Below are positions 57,590-64,000 of a DNA stretch of 64,000 bases, piece by piece. Both the position numbers and the translations under genes were made by a program. Origin of the DNA: Hippophae tibetana (lineage: Eukaryota; Streptophyta; Magnoliopsida; Rosales; Elaeagnaceae); contig CM072811.1 of assembly GCA_037013495.1 (NCBI GenBank), forward strand, positions 15,940,659-16,004,658, given 5' to 3'. Every line of letters starts with the position of its first letter. Position 1 is the first letter of the stretch. The notes under the pieces are model-generated. The model had not been told where the DNA came from, made no database searches, and was given only the letters and a program-made list of their open reading frames with translations.

Positions 57590-58767
57590 TTAATGATCAA
57601 CTTCTCCCATAATGATATCTATGCTACTCAGTATGATCATAATATCATCCAATTTCATTATTTTAACTAACTGGGGAAGAATGTTTAAGTTTATAAAACC
57701 CGATGGTCGAATTTTCCACCGCCAAGGAAAACCACTCTAATCTCCTATCAGAAAAATTCCCAATTCCCCCTTTGGTGCTTCAACTCTCACATAGAGTTCT
57801 TGTTTAGGCAATTCAAATGTCGAAGAAGGTTTTTTACTAATAAATCGATATTGAAAATCATTCCATTTTGGATTCTTGTCTCTATCTAAGTATCGGATTT
57901 CTAACTTCTCATAGGGTCCTCCTGGAATTCCTTCCAAAGCCTGTTGAATAATTTTTATGGATTCTATCATTTCACCAATTCAAACTAGATAACAAACTAA
58001 TGAATCCCCCTTTTTTTGCCACTATACTTCCCAATCAAATTCATTGTAACATTCATAATTATCAACTTTACAAAGATCCCACTATATTCTGGAAGCTCGC
58101 AACATTGGCCAAGATAAACCTCAATTTATTCCTCTCTACCAATAGTGCCTACTCCTTCAACTCTTTCTAAAAAAAATAGGATTTCATGTAATAATTTTTT
58201 GATATTCAGAAACTCTTGTTAAAAAATAATAGCAAAAATCCAAACATTTATCTATCCATCCATAAGGTAAATCAGCCGCTACCCCTCCTATACGAAACAA
58301 ATTATGCATCATTCGCATACTAGTGGCAGCTTTGAATATATCATATATTAATTCTCTTTCTTTCAAAATATAGAAAAAGGGAGTTTGTACACCAATATCT
58401 ACCATAAAAGGACCAAGCCATAATAGGTGAGAGGCTATACCACTCAACTCCAACATAATTACTTTGATATAGCTAGCTCTTTTAGGTATTTGAATATTTC
58501 CCAGCTGTTTTAGTCCATTTATAGTTATTTCTTCTATGAATATAGTAGCTAAATAATCCTAACGCGTTACATAAGGCAGGTATTATATAATTGTTCGGTT
58601 TTCCACAATTTTTCCATTCCTCGGTGTAAATAGCCCAAAATTGGTTCACAATCAACAACATCTTCACCATATAGGGTAACGATGAGTTGAAGAACACCAT
58701 GCATTGATGGGTAATGGGGGCCCATATTTACAATCATGAGGTCTTTTCTTGTAGCCAATATATTCAT
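57590..58767 (-). pseudogene. ndhH: ndhH, NUPT copy with frameshifts and stops
   Basis: NdhH is a hydrophilic subunit of the plastid NDH complex. The start at 58767 reads [20 protein letters not shown], then [19 protein letters not shown] shows a frameshift near 58600. The frame resumes [18 protein letters not shown] to [14 protein letters not shown] (58184-58456), breaks again, and resumes [20 protein letters not shown] to [10 protein letters not shown] (57737-57970), then a stop. The last codons (IIMGEVDH) end at 57590. Total span matches the normal 393 codons. Confidence 0.92.
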
Positions 58768-58878
58768 AGGTTTTTCCTCGATTCATTCTTCCATGAATTG
58801 TTGAAAATGAAAAGAAAAGGGTTCATTAAAATTCAAAACCTAATAAATCAAATAATGTAAAAAATCATTTTTTTAAAA

Positions 58879-59151
58879 TTAACAAGTTTTTAATTCCCGA
58901 ATACCCAACTGATTAATTAATTCTTTATAGTGCATTCTATTTTTCTTTGACAAATAAGACAACAGTTGTTGCCGCTTTCTCAAAATTTTGCACAGACCTC
59001 TCTAAAATAAATAGTCTTTTCTATGTAATTCCAAATGTGAAGAGAGTTTTCGTATCCTATTGGTGAGGCTGAGTATTTGAAATTCAACAGAACTCTTGTT
59101 TTCTTCTTTTTCTTCTTGTGAAATAACTGAGATGAATGAATTTTTGACCAT
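58879..59151 (-). pseudogene. rps15: rps15, NUPT copy with one stop
   Basis: Plastid ribosomal protein S15 of the small subunit. From ATG at 59151 the frame reads [19 protein letters not shown], then [13 protein letters not shown], an in-frame TAG, then [20 protein letters not shown] to GIRELKTC and stop at 58879. The span is 90 codons plus stop, normal length. A longer open frame at 58980-59222 is in a different frame and is not the gene. Confidence 0.92.
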
Positions 59152-59548
59152 AAAATTAAATTTTCTACCCTCATCTTCCCATGCTTATATATATTTTTAT
59201 TGATCAATAATAATAATGTCATTCATTTTAATTGGGTATACATAATAATCTTCATTTTGTTAAAAATTCAAAATTATATCAAATAAAATGAATCAATCCT
59301 ATTTTCATTTTAAAATTAAATTCAATATAGATATATAAAAAGAGAAAGATGGCTTTCTCCACTCACAAAGGAAAAAAGAAAAAGTAAGACCTAAAATTAT
59401 AATATTTTGTTCATTATTTATTTATAAGTCTAATTGATATGTTATCAAATCATGTATTAAGAATACAATGTAAGAGTAAGATAACGAATGTGTTTATATT
59501 TTTGTCTTCATAGATCACTGTATAAAAATATATGGAAAATTTTGTACA

Positions 59549-62450
59549 TTAAGGAATTATCAATCGCGGATACATATGTATCCTTATTATACTGAAATGA
59601 CTGCCATTATTGGTATCAAACCAATAGTGATTCATAAAAGCTAAATCATCTAATTGGAAATTCGACCAAAGAAAGAACTTCAATTTAATTAGTTTTTTTA
59701 TTTTTTTTCTTTTATCACAATCTTGACTATTTATCTTTTTTCCATTACAAAATGCTACATTTCTAGACATACAATTTTGATTCTTAGAATTAAAATAAAT
59801 TAGAATTCTTAACTTTCTTCGACGTCTATGGGATAAAATATTTTCATGAACAAACAAATCATAAAGATTTATGTCTCTATTTCTAGCCATCTTTTGATGT
59901 TTTACAATGAATTTGAATGAAGTCTTCTTATCAACATAGCCCTTTTCTAGGTACTTTTGAATAATTTCATGTTTACTCTTATGAACTAACGAAATACCTA
60001 TGGTTTGATACACAAACAATTTTCCTTCATTTTCTATAGATAGACGGATTGGTTCGATAATCAAAATTCCCTCTTTCATCAATTCTACAAAAGTTAATTT
60101 TTTCTGAATCATTAGAATATCCAGACTCATTTCCTCCTTTTGAATAAAGAACATAGTTATTTCTTGTGGATTTATCACTCTAAGTAGGAGACAGTACACT
60201 TTAACGTTATTCATTATTTTTTGATTGAAAATACCACCTCATTTCAATTAAAAACGCAAATATTTTTTAGGAAGAAATTCAAATCTGCTTCTGTGTTATT
60301 TCTATATTGTTTTTTTTATTTTTCTCTTTTTTTATCTTTGATCCGTCATAATTTTTTGCGACTTCTTTTTCTAGGTTGGGTAGAGATGAGTCAAAATCTA
60401 CTTGGCCTATAGATTCTGTTTCAGATTCTTTTTCTCCTTGGTTTATGTTTTCTAATTCGATAGATTTTTTTTATTTCCCATGATACTTTTATTTTCACTA
60501 GTATTTTCATATATTTTCAAATTTAAAAGAAGCAACTTTATTGGTATAGCCCAGGGTTTAATCTTATACACATTATAAAGTATTACAAATTCTAGGAAGA
60601 ACCAGAGTTCCAAATTTGATATGGGACAACTTAGTATTTCATTATTCATTCCCATCCAATCCAAAAGTTGTTTTTAATTGAGTAGATTTATTTTTGGATT
60701 TTGATGAATTGTAAGATAAAAAAAGACTTTTACTATTGATTTTATCAATTATTTGAGAACTATTAATCCAACTTTTACTTTTATTGGTCTTAGTATATTT
60801 CTGACTATTAATGTTAGGATCAATATTGATCCAGGTCTCAATATCGACCTTTTTTGTAAGACAAAAATGGAGAGTTATCCAATCAAAATACTTTATATCC
60901 TTATTTTTTCTATATCTAGAATACCATCTTCGAATAGATAATTATTGATAGGAATGCCCTCTAGCATATTATCTAATTTTTGTTTTTGTTCGCTATAATT
61001 ATAAAAGATTTATTGGTTCTTATTTGCCTAGAATGGTAATCCATAAATATACGAATACTTGTTATCTTCATAATTAATAGATTCATATGATATAAATTGA
61101 TATGATAAACGATCATATTTATATTGTTTTTTATAATTTTCTTTTTGATTCCATAATGAATCTGCCTTAAAATTATTTTTTTTGTTCTTGGTTAATAAAG
61201 TGGTTTTTTTCATATGAATCATATTTGTTTAAATGTTTATTTTTTTCTATAGAGTGTTGATTAACACTATTTATCCACTTTTTGAAGATTAATCTAGACC
61301 ATCTAATCGTAGATAAATCATATTGATAATGACTATTTAACCCATTTTTCCATTGATTCATTCGAGAATTATGAATGTTCTTATGTCTTAATTCGGAGTG
61401 AAATATTTCATGAGGTACAACAAAATAATTCTTTATTTCATTTTTAATAAAATGGGATGATCCATTATATTCCAAGGCTGATCTGAACTTATATAAGTAT
61501 TAGTTAAAAACAGGAGGTTGTGATAATTTGTAAAATACATATGCTTTATGACAAGTAGGATAAATCAAAAAGGGTTTGGGATCTATTATTATTAATATTA
61601 CAAAGTGACTTTTTTATAGTCGAAATAAAGTGAATTATACTTTGATTTCTTTTCTCCATTCTTTCTTTATTTTTTTCATTATTGTAAATATTTTTATTAA
61701 AAATATTTTTATTAAGAATTTGATTTGTTGATTCATAAAAAAGTTGTGCATTGATTCTAGGAATATTTATGATACCTAAAAAGATATATATGTATATCTT
61801 TTCAATAAACATTTTTATAAAAAAAAATTACGAATTACTCTTGCATTTTTTTCATTTTAAGATTTTTAAAATATTTCTTGTCAATTCTAATTTTTTTTAT
61901 CTTAACAACCCATTTTGTTAGAACTAATATCTGAAGTTAAAACTCTCTTTTTATTGTCTTTTGTAATTTTTTGTATTTCATTTATGATTGTGCTTGTTCT
62001 ATTAGTGAGATTTTTTATTTCTATTTTTTTAATGAAAAATTTGTCCAATCCATAAATTGAATTTGAATGGACAATTCATGAATTGGCTCATTAATGATTA
62101 TTGAATCTTTTTTGTTTTCATTTAATTCATATATTTGTTTTTCAATCCAAAAATGGGATTTAGTTTTATGAATTCTTTTCTTATTTCTTTTAGAAATATA
62201 ATTTCTTTAATAACCCATTTTTTATTTCTTTTGAGATATTTAGAAAAAAATTGTTATTTCTTTTAAAAAACTTAGAACTAGAAAACCTTTTTTTCAATTT
62301 TATAATTTTTTTAATTCTTTAAAAATATGTTCAAAAAATGAAAAAAAACATTCTGGGAGAACCAAAAGGAAGTTCAGTTTCCTTTCCCCAAACTGTTAAA
62401 AAACAAAAATCATTTTTTAGTTTTTTTATTTTTTGTTGTATCCTTAACAG
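59549..62450 (-). pseudogene. ycf1: ycf1 (Tic214), 3' half, NUPT copy
   Basis: Ycf1/Tic214 is a large plastid inner-membrane protein linked to protein import. Only about 2.9 kb of the usual 5-kb-plus gene is present, beginning near [12 protein letters not shown] at about 62390. Recognisable blocks are MNQWKNGLNSHYQYDLSTIR and WSRLIFKKWINSVNQH (61173-61475), [20 protein letters not shown] (60452-60664) and the C-terminus [15 protein letters not shown] to RIHMYPRL (59549-60214, 221 open codons). Frames are broken repeatedly. The gene is cut at the gypsy junction near 62455. Confidence 0.92.
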
Positions 62451-62455
62451 AAAAT

Positions 62456-64000
62456 CCTTGAGAGCAGCATTAAAGTAAGCCATTGTTCTATTTTCCTAAC
62501 TGAGAATTTCTCCAAGTCCAATGCCACTAGCATCACATTCAACCACAAAACATTGTGATAAGTTAGGCAAACGTAGGATAGGCAGAGAGGTAAGAGCTCT
62601 TTTGAGTTGCTGGAAAGCTTCTACAGTAGCTTTATTCCAGTGAAATCCATCCTTCCCCAGTAGCTAAGTTAGGGGTGCACCCATTCCTCCAAAATGTCGA
62701 ATAAACTTTATGTAGTAATCTGCTAACCCTAAAAAACCTCTCAAGCCTTTTGCTAAGGATAGTGTGGGCCATTCAATGACAGCTCGAATCTTGGTTGGAT
62801 CCATTGAGACCCCTTTGTTCTGAAATAAGGTGGCCTAAGTATTCCACTTGTGCTACCCTTAACTAACATTTAGATTCTTTAGCAAACAGGTTATGGTTAG
62901 TTAACAATTGTAGGACAGAATGCAGATATGAGATATGATCCTTCCAAGAGATGGAGTTCACCAGTATGTCATCAAAGAAAAATAAGACAAACTTCCTGAG
63001 GAAGGGTCAGAATATGTCATTCATAAGACCTTGGAAAGTGGTTGGGGCATTAGTTAGTCCAAATGGCATCACCAAAAACTCATAGTGGCCTTCATGAGTT
63101 TTGAATGCTATTTTATGGGTGTCATCTTCATGAACCCTAATCTGTTGATAACCTTACCTAAGGTCCAGCTTGGAGTAAACCTTGGATCCATGAAGTTTAA
63201 CCAACATTTCATCAATGATAGGTATATGGTACCTATCTTTAATAGTCATGGTATTCAAAGCTCGGTAGTTGACACAAAACCTCTAAGTTCCATCAGCCTT
63301 CTTAACCAACAACACTAGTGAAGAAAAGGGACTATTGCTTGGCTTTATCAATTGGGACTTTAAGAGTTATTGTACCATCTTTTCTATCTCATTTTTTTGA
63401 TAATATGGGTAGTAGTGTGGTCTAACGTTCACTGGTCCCGAGCTATGTTGTAAGGGAATTCTATGATCCTACATCCATGTAGGAGGTAAGCAGGTGGATG
63501 GATCAAATATCTTAGGGAATTCACTCAATAGTTTCCTTATCTCAAGAAGGTAAGTCTGGGAAGGATCCATGTAACTGTTGGTGGGTTTTATTTGAAGGAA
63601 CAGTCATGTCCCCTATAGACTATTGCATTCTTTGTTAGTTAGCATATTGGTTCTTCCCAACCCTTGGAGAGTATGGGAGCCTCTGTCTGTATAGAAGCTT
63701 AGGGTGAGTTTCTTGTAATCCATTTGAATAGGTCCTAAGGTTTCCACACATTCTAACTTTTCTCGGTTTGCTACTATTACTTCCAGTTTCTTACTTCTTT
63801 CTATAGGCAGATTAAAGTGAGAATCTATGTCCTGATCTAGGAAGTTATGGGTACTACCTCTATCTATTAGTACTAATACACTTTTATTTTTCAGTTTTCC
63901 CATAATATGTATAGTTTGGGGGTGTTCAGTACCTGCTATAGCATGGATTGATATTTCTTTTAACATGTCATTGTAGTCTTCCCCTGGTGTGAGCTTTTCA
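62456..64000 (-). mobile_element. Chromovirus Y2: RT to protease, partial
   Basis: Matches Y1 on the same strand: 62456-62830 equals 47120-47500 (RNase H start, RT end), 62840-63130 equals the 285-bp repeat, 63130-63600 equals 49754-50240, and the protease is at 63613-63966 with VLIDRGSTHNFLDQDI (the Ser before Gly is Arg). The RT is not interrupted by the LTR fragment, so it shows the pre-insertion state. The element continues past the window edge. Confidence 0.9.
63613..63966 (-). pseudogene. Chromovirus Y2 aspartic protease, broken
   Basis: The frame of 117 codons has ISIHAIAGTEHPQTIHIMGK, VLIDRGSTHNFLDQDIDSHF, NREKLECVETLGPIQMDYKK and LTLSFYTDRGSHTLQGLGRT. DRGST keeps the active-site Asp but alters the next residue. 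Compared with Y1 it retains a stretch (ECVETLGPIQ) without the Y1 stop. Adjacent RT is on the left in broken frames. Confidence 0.85.

Larger units (their letters stand above)
51481..62455 (-). other. Nuclear plastid insertion (NUPT) from the small single-copy region
   Basis: Minus-strand ndhE, ndhG, ndhI, ndhA, ndhH, rps15 and the 3' half of ycf1 occur in plastid order with plastid-like spacers. Net of a 1.9-kb LTR insertion this is about 9.1 kb of continuous plastid DNA. Every gene except ndhE has stops, frameshifts or deletions, and many changes are C-to-T or G-to-A. That pattern and the gypsy DNA on both sides place it in the nucleus. Confidence 0.94.

Noticed and set aside
58980-59222. 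80-codon minus-strand frame in the plastid block
   Set aside because: Overlaps rps15 in a shifted frame; the rps15 frame itself, with one stop, explains the sequence.
51499-62450. A functional plastid operon or an assembled plastid contig
   Set aside because: Most genes carry stops and frameshifts, an LTR splits ndhA, and both flanks are gypsy elements; this is a nuclear insertion.

Overview
The window is dicot-type plant nuclear DNA made almost entirely of dead, nested retrotransposons. It also holds one decayed polygalacturonase gene and one block of plastid DNA moved to the nucleus. The evidence for a flowering plant is a GH28 gene with plant exon structure, Ty1/copia and Ty3/gypsy elements of plant lineages, CACTA transposons with GTCGGTT subterminal repeats, and an ndhE-ndhG-ndhI-ndhA-ndhH-rps15-ycf1 segment in the order of an angiosperm plastid small single-copy region. 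I cannot name the species. I found no intact, expressible nuclear gene; every long coding signal carries stops or frameshifts, apart from the short ndhE copy and two isolated last exons.

Layout. 1-4942: Ty1/copia element on the minus strand, entering from outside the window and ending in a 351-bp LTR. 4943-5972: AT-rich spacer. 5973-11546: broken polygalacturonase whose last exon occurs three times, the copies separated by a ~0.8-kb repeat that recurs inverted at 11555-12290. 12300-12790: copia gag scrap. 13105-18819: an Athila-like fragment on the plus strand with two 1.8-kb LTR-like units. 18820-27415: Athila-like gypsy A (minus), split by a CACTA remnant (21085-24103, itself hit by a third unit) and by a fourth, inverted unit inside its gag. 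27416-33394: Tat-like gypsy (minus) with gag, protease, RT, RNase H and integrase. 33395 to about 39000: Athila-like gypsy B (minus), split by a fifth unit. 39130-40030: copia gag relic. 41742-42733: complete small CACTA element. 42942-43714: small element with terminal inverted repeats. 43935-51480: gypsy chromovirus remnants (X and Y1, minus). 51481-62455: nuclear plastid insertion (NUPT). 62456-64000: second chromovirus copy Y2 (minus).

History. Several insertions can be ordered because one element interrupts another and 5-bp target duplications survive: gypsy A, then CACTA, then unit 3; gypsy A gag, then unit 4; gypsy B, then unit 5; plastid DNA, then a 1.9-kb solo LTR inside ndhA. A 1.7-kb truncated copy of that same LTR sits in Y1 between two 285-bp direct repeats.

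The most unusual material is: (i) the LTR family with a GC-rich hypervariable core and a TGACGTCA site just upstream of its TATA box; (ii) the triplicated terminal exon with loss of the penultimate exon; (iii) the 285-bp duplication around an LTR fragment; (iv) plastid DNA lying between two non-matching breakpoints of the same retrotransposon family. I saw no evidence of a new multi-gene biological system.
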